In this document: in pieces, positions 7,568 through 15,097 of the stretch
How positions within the stretch are numbered: position 1 is the stretch's first letter
Layout: every line of letters starts with the position of its first letter
Assembly: GCA_045612185.1 (NCBI GenBank)
Contig: JAZKYO010000140.1
Span: 1 to 21,170 of the forward strand
Source: RGIG8775 sp045612185
GTDB taxonomy: Bacteria > Bacillota > Clostridia > Oscillospirales > CAG-272
DNA length: 21,170 bases
Direction of reading: 5' to 3'
Notes under the pieces: generated by a model
Database searches by the model: none
What the model saw: the letters and a program-made list of their open reading frames with translations, nothing else
Told to the model about the DNA's origin: nothing
Made by a program: the position numbers and the translations under genes

Positions 7568-7780
7568 CTATTTTTTGCCATATGGCTTTTTTTCATCGGT
7601 CAAGCCCAAAAGATAGTCCGTTGAAGTTTTGTAAAATTTAGCGAGGTCTATAAGAATTTCGATAGGTAATTGTCGTTGTCCGTTTTCGTACTGTGAATAG
7701 GTGTTTTGCTTGATGTGTAAAAACTCAGCAAGCTCGCGCTGAGTAACGTCGGAATCTTCTCTGATATCCTTCAATCTCAT
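7568..7780 (-). CDS. Small XRE-family helix-turn-helix repressor
   Basis: A 70-aa protein that is almost only a Cro/CI-type DNA-binding domain: helix-turn-helix at about 13-33 (TQRELAEFLHIKQNTYSQYE), then NGQRQLPIEILIDLAKFYKTSTDYLLG, the standard ending of such domains, and a short Lys-rich tail. No ligand or oligomerisation domain follows, so it probably acts as a dimer through the same domain. The ATG at 7780 is preferred over a TTG two codons upstream because GGGAG is 7 nt before the ATG and too close to the TTG. It diverges from the MACPF gene; the three near-palindromes in the shared 165-bp intergenic region are its likely operators. The trigger for derepression is unknown. Confidence 0.9.
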   Translation of the reverse strand: MRLKDIREDSDVTQRELAEFLHIKQNTYSQYENGQRQLPIEILIDLAKFYKTSTDYLLGLTDEKKPYGKK

Positions 7781-7844
7781 AAACAATCTCCCTTGTGCGA
7801 TTAATATAAAAAATAATAATTTTTTCTCTAAAAATATTATATTA

Positions 7845-7918
7845 TATCACAATATGAGATATTGACATTTATCACAAATTGTGATAAAATGGAAATGCGA
7901 ATATCTCGATTTGAGATG
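7845..7918. promoter_or_regulatory. Three-operator control region of the XRE/MACPF divergon
   Basis: Three related 17-bp near-palindromes with an unpaired centre: O1 7845-7861 (TATCACAATATGAGATA), O2 7870-7886 (TATCACAAATTGTGATA, perfect), O3 7902-7918 (TATCTCGATTTGAGATG). Centres are at 7853, 7878 and 7910. O1 overlaps a TATAAT (7841-7846, minus strand) that may be the -10 of the XRE gene and abuts the plus-strand -35; O2 fills the plus-strand spacer; O3 lies just past the predicted start. This layout fits a repressor controlling both directions. Confidence 0.8.
7862..7890 (+). promoter_or_regulatory. Promoter of the MACPF/cohesin operon
   Basis: TTGACA (7862-7867), 17-bp spacer, TAAAAT (7885-7890). 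The spacer is occupied by the perfect palindrome O2. Transcription should start near 7897, giving a leader of about 49 nt. Confidence 0.85.
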
Positions 7919-7945
7919 AAAGCGTTTTTACAAAGGAGAGAAAAA

Positions 7946-10900
7946 ATGAAAAAAACAGTAACAAAACGAGTGTTGTCGATGTTTTTGGCGGTTTTGATGG
8001 TAGTGATTACTTTTTTTATTACTATTCCGACCGTTTCAGCAGAAACCCAGGCGTCAATTGGTGATACCTATATGCTTGAGTCGTGGGAACAGATTGGATA
8101 CGGATTTAATGCAATTACAGGGAATATGTCAGATCCTGTTTTGGTAGTATCTAACCCTATATTGGATTTTAAAAAACTGAAGGATAATGGCTTTTATGGA
8201 ATAGGCGTAAAAATGACCCAAACCTCCGGTGGATACATAAAATCTGAAAAAATATCTGAGATTACAAATTCCTATTCCGAGGAATTTGCAGTTGATATTG
8301 GAGCTAAAATTCCGATATATTCCGTTAATTTGGGTGTAGAAGGTAAATTCTCTACAAAATTCAGCGAGAGTACTACAACAATTCAGACACAGCTATATCA
8401 GTTGTATTATGCAAATGCCGTAAGAAACAGATATTCCTTGGGAGGCTATGACGGAGATGTTTCTAAATTGGCAGATAACCTGTCTGAAGCTTTTTCTAAT
8501 AAAATATCGCAGATAAGCTCAGCAGTGTCTTCTGAAAAATTTGATGTTGCTACCTCTTTAACAAAAGAGCTTTATGAATATTATGGAACCCATCTTGTTT
8601 TGTCCTATTATGCAGGCGGTAGACTTGAAGTTACAAACCATTTGGTATCATCATCAGTAAAAACAGAAAAAGAGCTTGAAAACGCATCAAGTATAGGTGT
8701 TAGCGTTGGAGTTGGTACTTTTTCTGTTAAATCGGATATATCAAATACCGAAAAGCTTGGTGTTTCGGCTAATGATTCCACTGTGAATGAAGCGGTTACA
8801 GTAAAGGCCTATGGCGGCAATTATCCTGAACTTAGTACATTTACTTCATCATCTTATGGAAGTTGGTTGTCATCATTAGAGGAAAAATCTACAATTTTAG
8901 GTTTTGTAAACGATTATTCACTTGTTCCTGTGTGGGAACTCGTAAATGACAACAATGTAAAGGAAGTTTTGTACTCGGTATTTAATAGTGAGTGTCTTGA
9001 AGTTTGCGGAGAATATTTTACGAGATATAACGATCAGGCAAGTAAGATAAGCGGTTATGTATACAAAACCGCAGATATAGCCTCGGGCAGTAAGACTATT
9101 AATCATTATTCGTATGTTAATATGGATAATGTGGGCTCAAATTATGTAGCTCCTGGGTCAACGCTTTATCTGAATTTTCAAATATCTTCCGATTATATTT
9201 CCGAAAGCGATATAACTTATGAAATCGCTCAAGGAGCTGATTATGCAACTGTTGATGAAAAAAAGGGAATTCTGAAAATATCTTCCAACTTGAGTTCCAT
9301 GGGCAACACTATTAAAGTTTCTGTTAAAGTTGGTGGAGTAGAATTAGCATCTGCAACTTTTGAAATCAAAGCAGAGGGGGCAGATTTGTTTGCGGGTGGA
9401 TATGGAACAGAGGAACGTCCATTTTTACTTGTCACCAAGTTGGATTTGGACAGGCTTGCAAATAATCCATCCTATGCTAATAATACTTCGGCAAATAATG
9501 GCTATGGTTATTATTTTTTGATGTTGAATGACATAAATATGGACGGTGGAAAGTTTGATTGTATTCCCGAATTTCGTGGTTCTTTCGATGGAAATGGATA
9601 TAGTGTATACAACTTTAAAATAGAGGGGACAGGAATTTCACAAACCTCGTTCTTTTGCATAGTTTATGAGTCGGCAATAATAAAGAATTTGCAAATCGGT
9701 AATCCCAATTTTAAATCAGATGCTTTGAATGGGTGTTCAGCATACATTGACAATACAGGAGTGTACTATGATTTTGCTGTTGCTGGAATGGTTGCGCGAA
9801 ATCGTGGATACATATATAATTGTGTTGTGAACAACGTTTATATTCGTGGAAAAACTGACTGGGATGGACATACAGATGATACTTTTGAATGTAGAGCCGG
9901 TGGTTTAGTTGGTGTAAATCAAGGTAATATCTATAATTGCTTGGCTATGAACAATAATATTCGAGTTATGGTATATACTGTGAAAGATTGGAAACCAGCG
10001 CAATGCGGTGCCCGAGTTGGAGGATTAGTTGGTTTGGATTCGAAGATTGAAGATTCTGCCGCAACTAAAACAATAAGCAATTCAATTGTGTGTTCTACTC
10101 AAATGCTTATAGATTTATACTCTGTAGATGATGCTGGTAGCGAAGGTAGGACTTATCATAGTGTTGGCGATTTAATAGGATATTGTTCTAAAAACATAAA
10201 TATTTCTAATTGTATTACTTACAATAATATATATGATTTTGATTGGAGTAGTGAAAATCATACTCATCATTATGGAGCACTTTTGGGCTATAATGAGTGT
10301 GATTTGAATGTTGACAATTGTTATAGTGCTATAATTGATAAAACTAATTATGTAAGTGGAAATAATCAATATATTAGCGGATGTGTAGCAAATTTGGATA
10401 TGGCTGGTATGAACAATTATTTGTTAAACAACTCTCATTTTGTGGTTACAAGTGGAAAGTGGCCTGTATTGAATAGTGTTTCTGACATTGGTATTAATAC
10501 GGACAATGTTCAAAAAATATACGAAAAGGGCGACGAATTTAACCCTCTCGAACTTGTAGTATATGAAAAACTTTTAGCAGGATATGACAACAAAAACGCT
10601 ACCTTTAATGGATTTGATATTTCTGCGGAAAGCTTCAATTCATTAGGGACAAAAGCCGTGACAGTAAAGTCATACGGTGGTTTTACCGAGTCATTTACAG
10701 TTAATGTGGTTTGTAACCATAATTCGGTCGAGGTTGTAAAAGGATTCGAAGCTACTTGTGCTAATACAGGGTTGACGGACGGTTTAAATTGTGTCGATTG
10801 TTCTACTGTGCTTGTGGAGAGAACCACAATTGACAAAACGGATATTCATACTTTTGGCAATTGGGAAGAACATACTGCAATTCAACATTTCAGATGTTGT

Positions 10901-12256
10901 TCGGTTTGCGGTGAAAAGGAATACGCCGACCACGTATGGAATAGCGGTGAAGTAACAACTGCGCCTACCCATACCGCGTCTGGAGTTAAGACCTACACCT
11001 GTACAGTATGCGGCGAGACCAAAACCGAAACGATCAAGCCTGACACAGACAACCATACCTTCGGCGCATGGGCAGAGTATAGTGAAACTCAGCACATCCG
11101 CGAATGTGAGTGCGGTGAAAAGGAATACGCCGACCACGTATGGAATAGCGGTGAAGTAACAACTGCGCCTACCCATACCGCGTCTGGAGTTAAGACCTAC
11201 ACCTGTACAGTATGCGGCGAGACCAAAACTGAAACGATCGAGCCCGACTCGGACAATCACACGTTCGGTGAGTGGAAGGAGCACAGCGAGACTCAGCATA
11301 TCCGCGAATGTGCGTGCGGTGAAAAGGAATACGCAAATCACGTATGGAACGACGGCGAAGTAACAACAGCCCCAACCCACACAACCGAGGGAGTCAAGAC
11401 CTACACTTGCACAGTATGCGGTGAGACCAAAACCGAGGTAATTGCCCCCGACGCTGATAATCACACGTTCGGCGAGTGGAAAGAGCACAGCGAGACTCAG
11501 CATATTCGCGAATGTGCGTGCGGTGAAAAGGAATACGCCGACCACGTATGGAACGACGGCGAACAGTTAATCGCAGGAGTAATAACTTATACCTGCGAGG
11601 AATGCGGTGAAACCAAGACCAAGCTGGTAGATATTCCTGACGAAAACACGGCAAAGATAGTCGTTAACAGCGTAAGAGCCCGTGCGGGTGATACGGTTGA
11701 CGTTTTGGTATCTCTTGAAAACAACCCCGGCTTTGCTGCCCTTAACCTTTATTTCACGTATCCCGAAGAGCTTACGCTTGTAGGGGCGGTTAACGGAGTA
11801 GGAACTCACGGATTTACCAGTGATAAAACGATGTTTTGGGATAACACGTCAGACCACACAGCAGACGGAACGTTGGTTACACTTACTTTTGAGGTCGCTG
11901 ATGATGCCGAAGACGGCGACTATACCGTATCAGTTGTAATTGTGGAAAGCTACAACGAAAATCTTGATGACGTTGTATATACTCCCGTAAGCGGAACGGT
12001 TGAGGTTTACGATTTTGTATACGGAGACGTCACGGGTGACGACGTGATTAACGGAAAAGACGTTATTATGATAAGAAAATACATTGCCGCAAAAGATCCC
12101 ATAACCGGTGAATCAACCGTTGCGGTAAGTGACGGTGCCGATTGCAACGGCGACGGAGTAATAAACGGCAAGGACGTTATTCTTCTTAGAAAATATATTG
12201 CGGGAAAAGACCCCATAACAGGTGAGTCAAGTATAGTACTCGGCCCTGTGGCATAA
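7946..12256 (+). CDS. Secreted MACPF protein with GLUG-like, Cys-rich repeats, cohesin and dockerin
   Basis: A 1436-aa secreted protein. Order: signal peptide 1-32 (cleavage after TVSA); MACPF/CDC-type pore-forming domain about 40-335, with the core motif YGTH (213-216) and GG (224-225); a beta-rich linker and Ig-like domain about 395-478; a beta-helical region about 480-845 with GLUG-like motifs (AGGLVGVNQGNIYNC at 651-665, VGGLVGLDS at 691-699); a Big_3-like Ig domain about 855-922; four Cys-rich 68-aa repeats about 965-1228; a cohesin about 1236-1355; and a dockerin with two calcium loops (D1361/T1363/D1365/N1369/D1372 and D1399/N1401/D1403/N1407/D1410). No LPXTG anchor is seen. The start at 7946 has AAAGGAG upstream and gives a clean signal peptide; longer frames would cross the operators. 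Codons are AT-rich up to about 10850 and GC-richer after, suggesting a composite origin. Pore formation and targets are inferred. Confidence 0.85.
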   Translation: MKKTVTKRVLSMFLAVLMVVITFFITIPTVSAETQASIGDTYMLESWEQIGYGFNAITGNMSDPVLVVSNPILDFKKLKDNGFYGIGVKMTQTSGGYIKSEKISEITNSYSEEFAVDIGAKIPIYSVNLGVEGKFSTKFSESTTTIQTQLYQLYYANAVRNRYSLGGYDGDVSKLADNLSEAFSNKISQISSAVSSEKFDVATSLTKELYEYYGTHLVLSYYAGGRLEVTNHLVSSSVKTEKELENASSIGVSVGVGTFSVKSDISNTEKLGVSANDSTVNEAVTVKAYGGNYPELSTFTSSSYGSWLSSLEEKSTILGFVNDYSLVPVWELVNDNNVKEVLYSVFNSECLEVCGEYFTRYNDQASKISGYVYKTADIASGSKTINHYSYVNMDNVGSNYVAPGSTLYLNFQISSDYISESDITYEIAQGADYATVDEKKGILKISSNLSSMGNTIKVSVKVGGVELASATFEIKAEGADLFAGGYGTEERPFLLVTKLDLDRLANNPSYANNTSANNGYGYYFLMLNDINMDGGKFDCIPEFRGSFDGNGYSVYNFKIEGTGISQTSFFCIVYESAIIKNLQIGNPNFKSDALNGCSAYIDNTGVYYDFAVAGMVARNRGYIYNCVVNNVYIRGKTDWDGHTDDTFECRAGGLVGVNQGNIYNCLAMNNNIRVMVYTVKDWKPAQCGARVGGLVGLDSKIEDSAATKTISNSIVCSTQMLIDLYSVDDAGSEGRTYHSVGDLIGYCSKNINISNCITYNNIYDFDWSSENHTHHYGALLGYNECDLNVDNCYSAIIDKTNYVSGNNQYISGCVANLDMAGMNNYLLNNSHFVVTSGKWPVLNSVSDIGINTDNVQKIYEKGDEFNPLELVVYEKLLAGYDNKNATFNGFDISAESFNSLGTKAVTVKSYGGFTESFTVNVVCNHNSVEVVKGFEATCANTGLTDGLNCVDCSTVLVERTTIDKTDIHTFGNWEEHTAIQHFRCCSVCGEKEYADHVWNSGEVTTAPTHTASGVKTYTCTVCGETKTETIKPDTDNHTFGAWAEYSETQHIRECECGEKEYADHVWNSGEVTTAPTHTASGVKTYTCTVCGETKTETIEPDSDNHTFGEWKEHSETQHIRECACGEKEYANHVWNDGEVTTAPTHTTEGVKTYTCTVCGETKTEVIAPDADNHTFGEWKEHSETQHIRECACGEKEYADHVWNDGEQLIAGVITYTCEECGETKTKLVDIPDENTAKIVVNSVRARAGDTVDVLVSLENNPGFAALNLYFTYPEELTLVGAVNGVGTHGFTSDKTMFWDNTSDHTADGTLVTLTFEVADDAEDGDYTVSVVIVESYNENLDDVVYTPVSGTVEVYDFVYGDVTGDDVINGKDVIMIRKYIAAKDPITGESTVAVSDGADCNGDGVINGKDVILLRKYIAGKDPITGESSIVLGPVA
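10907..11620. repeat. Tandem 204-nt coding repeats (68-aa units)
   Basis: The anchor TGCGGTGAAAAGGAATACGC recurs at 10907, 11111, 11315 and 11519, exactly 204 nt apart. Units 1 and 2 are identical for 119 nt (10907-11025 and 11111-11229); units 3 and 4 are more diverged and unit 4 is shortened. Each full unit encodes one CxxC (YTCTVCGE) and, in most, one CxC (IRECxCGE) plus several His. Confidence 0.95.
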
Positions 12257-12267
12257 AGGAGAAAAAC

Positions 12268-13539
12268 ATGAAAAAAACAGCGTTAATTTTAATATTTGCG
12301 CTTATACTGTCGGCGCTGCCCTTTACGGTCAGCGCCACAGCCGAAAGTCTTGAACTTTCGGGGGCGCAGATAACTGCATCTGCGGGTGATACCGTTGACG
12401 TGGCTATAACAATAGATACAAATCCGGGTTTTGCTTTCTTGAATTTGTATTACGTTCTTGACGAGGGATTAATCCTTAATTCGGTAACGAATAAGGTTTC
12501 CGCAATGGGATTTTTGCACGATGCAACCTCGTCGTGGGATAATTCCGTTGATTATAACGCTACGGGCGATTTGGCAGTACTGAAAGTAACTCTTGCCGAC
12601 GACATCGCTCCGGGAACATATGAGATAAAAATTATCAATATTGAAGCTTATAACGAAAATCTTGACGATGTAATGGTAACTGCCAATAGCGCATTGATAA
12701 CAGTTGAAAGCAAAGTTATGTTGTCGGATAACATAACCGTTCTCGAGTCTAATGTAAAGTACACCGCAAATGCAGCGGGAGAGGGAGTTGAGGCACTTAT
12801 AAGTTACACCAAGGGAGAGGCAGTGCTTGACCTTCTTTACGCTGACGCGGTTACCGGCGCGCTCAAATTTATGAACGCATCGGGGGCGTATGAGACACTT
12901 TACGACAAAGAAGGAACTCCCATAGTTCTTAGTGCCGATACAGCCACCGAGCTTGCGGTAATCTATGACGATATAAACGGAACTGTAAGATATTACGTAA
13001 ACGAAAACGTTCCGTATTACGGTGCGGCTGAGAATCGCGTTCTTGCCAACAACATTGCGGTGAATGCTGATTTTGTAGGGGCTGACGGCGCGGAAAAAAT
13101 TGACGTTCTTGAAAACGCGCTCAGTAACGTTAAGGTCTACAACATTCACGACTCGGGTACTGCCGAGGTGCTTGCGTTCCAAGACCATACCGAGGAATCG
13201 CACATACGAATTCTTTCGGGAGTGGACATGCCTTGGTACATGGCTATCGGCTATGAGATAGAGGTGTTTGCCAACGGTGTTGGACAGGGAGCAAAGGCTG
13301 TTGAAACAGATATAATTTTTTCAAGTGTTGTAGCAAATGGGACAAACGTTTACGCTACCGATTACGGTTACAACTATTTCTCTGTGCTTGAAATTGATTA
13401 CGTTGATACCTCTGATAACAGAGAGTATTACGTTATCATAAATCCTTTTACGAGGGTAGGCACAGCGAAATATTACGGCGATGCGGCAAAGATTGATATT
13501 GACGCAAACGGCGGATATTCTTTTGACGAAAACTATTAA
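12268..13539 (+). CDS. Secreted cohesin-domain protein
   Basis: A 423-aa secreted protein: signal peptide about 1-23, cohesin domain about 27-147, and a C-terminal part (150-423) with no firm family. The cohesin is clearly paralogous to that of the upstream MACPF protein: both share AGDTVDV, NPGF-A-LNLY, WDN and AYNENLDDV or SYNENLDDV blocks at matching positions. Around residues 150-295 the beta pattern (YDDINGTVRYYVNENVPYYG) faintly recalls concanavalin/LamG-like sandwiches. It lacks a dockerin, LPXTG, SLH repeat or lipobox, so its attachment is unclear. The ATG follows AAAGGAG, 11 bp after the MACPF stop, so the two are cotranscribed. It could bind the MACPF dockerin; this is inferred from adjacency and domain content. 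A strong terminator follows. Confidence 0.85.
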   Translation: MKKTALILIFALILSALPFTVSATAESLELSGAQITASAGDTVDVAITIDTNPGFAFLNLYYVLDEGLILNSVTNKVSAMGFLHDATSSWDNSVDYNATGDLAVLKVTLADDIAPGTYEIKIINIEAYNENLDDVMVTANSALITVESKVMLSDNITVLESNVKYTANAAGEGVEALISYTKGEAVLDLLYADAVTGALKFMNASGAYETLYDKEGTPIVLSADTATELAVIYDDINGTVRYYVNENVPYYGAAENRVLANNIAVNADFVGADGAEKIDVLENALSNVKVYNIHDSGTAEVLAFQDHTEESHIRILSGVDMPWYMAIGYEIEVFANGVGQGAKAVETDIIFSSVVANGTNVYATDYGYNYFSVLEIDYVDTSDNREYYVIINPFTRVGTAKYYGDAAKIDIDANGGYSFDENY

Positions 13540-13542
13540 AAC

Positions 13543-13574
13543 AAAAAAGCCACCGCGCAAGCGGTGGCTTTTTT
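13543..13574 (+). terminator. Terminator of the MACPF/cohesin operon
   Basis: GCCACCGC (13549-13556) and GCGGTGGC (13561-13568) with a GCAA loop, extended by A6/T6 pairing, ending in TTTTTT (13569-13574). A very strong hairpin just after the cohesin gene; with its A-tract it can also act on the minus strand. Confidence 0.95.
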
Positions 13575-13587
13575 ACCTGTCAACTGA

Positions 13588-13629
13588 GACGGCACCACCT
13601 GCCTCGAAGCCGAGGCGATGGTGGAGTAG
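13588..13629 (+). pseudogene. 3' remnant resembling the thioesterase gene, or hairpin repeat copy 2
   Basis: Bases 13588-13626 match 7467-7505 at 37 of 39 positions. In the matching frame they read DGTTCLEAEAMVE followed by TAG (13627-13629), against DGTTCLEAEAEVESI in the intact thioesterase at 6789-7514. Nothing upstream (the operon terminator) belongs to such a gene. The block also folds as a hairpin (CCACC, GCCTCG / CGAGGC, GGTGG). It is either the tail of a deleted thioesterase paralogue or a dispersed palindromic repeat. Confidence 0.55.
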
Positions 13630-13721
13630 CGGAAAGCTTTGTTTGTGTAATGGAAGAATACCAATGGAATAATACCGAGATCTGCGTTGACTCTGCTTCT
13701 CGGCTCAGGGGAAATCTATTA

Positions 13722-13768
13722 AAATAAGCTGTACCGAGCGCGTAAAATGCGCTTGATACAGCTTTTTA
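13722..13768 (-). terminator. Terminator of the serine hydrolase gene
   Basis: AAGCTGTA (13726-13733) pairs with TACAGCTT (13757-13764), and an inner GAGCGCG / TGCGCTT stem closes a TAAAA loop. The plus-strand side has TTTTTATTATTTT; the minus-strand side has ATTTTAAT. It lies directly past the minus-strand stop at 13769. Confidence 0.75.
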
Positions 13769-15061
13769 TTATTTTATATAGCCAGAGGCAACGCAAGCCT
13801 CAAATTCAGATACTGTGGGGGCTCCTGAGCCTCCCGCGTTAGAAATGTTAGACATATAGATTGCCACGAATCCAAGTTCGGGATCAATCCAGAAATGTGT
13901 TCCGTAAGCTCCGCTCCAGCCGTAGCTGCCAACACTGAGTGGCTGTGAAGCGGTAGTCTTTTCACGAACTATTACCGAAAGTCCCCAATTTCGGACAGGA
14001 TTCATATTTTCCTTTACACTCAGCTCGTTTACCGTAGCCATAAGCGCGACGGTTTCTTCCTTGAGTATTCTTACTCCGTCAAGCTCACCGCCGCGAAGGA
14101 GCATTCTTGCAAATCTGCTGTAGTCGTTCAGCGTGGAGAAAAGTCCCCAGCCTCCGCCTACCGTGCCGTCCTCGTAGCCTGAGAAGCCCGATTTTGCATT
14201 GATTTTGACCAAGGAAAGCTGAGAATTTTTCGAGGAAACAAAGTCAACTATTCTTGAGAGCTGACCGTCGCTTGGAAGATAGGTCGTATCAACCATACCG
14301 AGAGGATCAAAAATATATCGCTTGACGTACATATCGTAGGGCATACCCGACTCTATTTCAACGATGCGCGCAAGAACGTCGAACGCATAGGTGGCGCTAT
14401 ATGCGTAAGCTGTAGACGGTTCAAATCCCAAAACATCGGTGCCATAATTGTTTACGGATTCTGCAAGATCTCGAACTCTTAAGTTATGTATATTTGTTAC
14501 GGTGCTAACTCCAAGGCCGTTGCAATGCGAAAGAAGCATGCGGGGGGTAAGCTGTACCGTTGCTTTGCGTGCCTTAACAACCTCTTTGTTTTCGATTTTT
14601 TCGGCAATAAGCATATTTTCAAAGGCTGGGAACCACTTTGATATGGGAGTATCCAAATCAATAAGCCCCTTTTCATAAAGCTGCATAACCGCAACGCCCG
14701 TGATGGGCTTTGTCATTGATGCCATTCTGAAAATTGTGTCGCCCTTGATTTCCTTGGTGCCTGCCAAATCGGCATAGCCTATTGAGGAGCTGACCAACTC
14801 GCCGTTTTTGTCATAAATGCCGTAAATGCATCCCGTCATATATTGGGATTTTACTCTGTCATTATTTTTTTCGTCCGCGGTTGCTTTTATTTTTTCTATG
14901 TCAAGCATAGTCTTGATCTCCTTGTCTTGAGCCTCGGTTTCGGTTGACTCAGTTTCATAAATTTCGGTTGTGGGTTGTGTGGTTTCGTCCTTGCCTTCTT
15001 GGCATGAGAACAGCGAAAACGCCAAAATTAGCGCAAGTATAAAAACAAATATTCTTTTCAT
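13769..15061 (-). CDS. Beta-lactamase-fold serine hydrolase lipoprotein
   Basis: A 430-aa protein of the serine beta-lactamase/PBP-like family (class C/esterase type). The N-terminus is a lipoprotein signal with lipobox ending at Cys20, followed by a Thr/Glu-rich linker (24-50), so the enzyme is tethered outside the cell. The SxxK motif is SMTK (Ser115, Lys118); the YxN position is YSA (Tyr221), and GWSGAYGT at 381-388 fills the usual HxG/KTG place. Substrate could be a D-amino peptide, an ester or a beta-lactam; the family includes all three and the sequence does not decide. AAGGAGT is 7 nt before the start. It lies 36 nt after a second lipoprotein gene with no terminator between, so both are probably cotranscribed. 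Confidence 0.85.
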   Translation of the reverse strand: MKRIFVFILALILAFSLFSCQEGKDETTQPTTEIYETESTETEAQDKEIKTMLDIEKIKATADEKNNDRVKSQYMTGCIYGIYDKNGELVSSSIGYADLAGTKEIKGDTIFRMASMTKPITGVAVMQLYEKGLIDLDTPISKWFPAFENMLIAEKIENKEVVKARKATVQLTPRMLLSHCNGLGVSTVTNIHNLRVRDLAESVNNYGTDVLGFEPSTAYAYSATYAFDVLARIVEIESGMPYDMYVKRYIFDPLGMVDTTYLPSDGQLSRIVDFVSSKNSQLSLVKINAKSGFSGYEDGTVGGGWGLFSTLNDYSRFARMLLRGGELDGVRILKEETVALMATVNELSVKENMNPVRNWGLSVIVREKTTASQPLSVGSYGWSGAYGTHFWIDPELGFVAIYMSNISNAGGSGAPTVSEFEACVASGYIK

Positions 15062-15097
15062 ATACGATACTCCTTATGTTTTAAGTAAGCCGAGGTT

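Noticed and set aside
10784..11545. A 253-codon open frame on the minus strand across the Cys-rich repeats.
   Set aside because: It mirrors the plus-strand repeats and exists because the repeat copies share the same stop-free antisense frame; no ribosome binding site or promoter was seen and the plus frame has clear domains.
10907..11620. The regular repeats as a CRISPR array.
   Set aside because: The repeats are coding, contiguous 204-nt units in frame with no unique spacers of 30-40 nt.
12268..13539. A sortase, SLH or lipobox anchor in the cohesin protein.
   Set aside because: No LPXTG-helix-basic tail, no SLH repeats, and the signal peptide ends in a normal AxA-like site without a lipobox Cys.
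13649..13726. A possible 25-residue small protein frame between the operon terminator and the hydrolase terminator.
   Set aside because: No ribosome binding site is seen and the frame ends inside the convergent terminator; chance is more likely.
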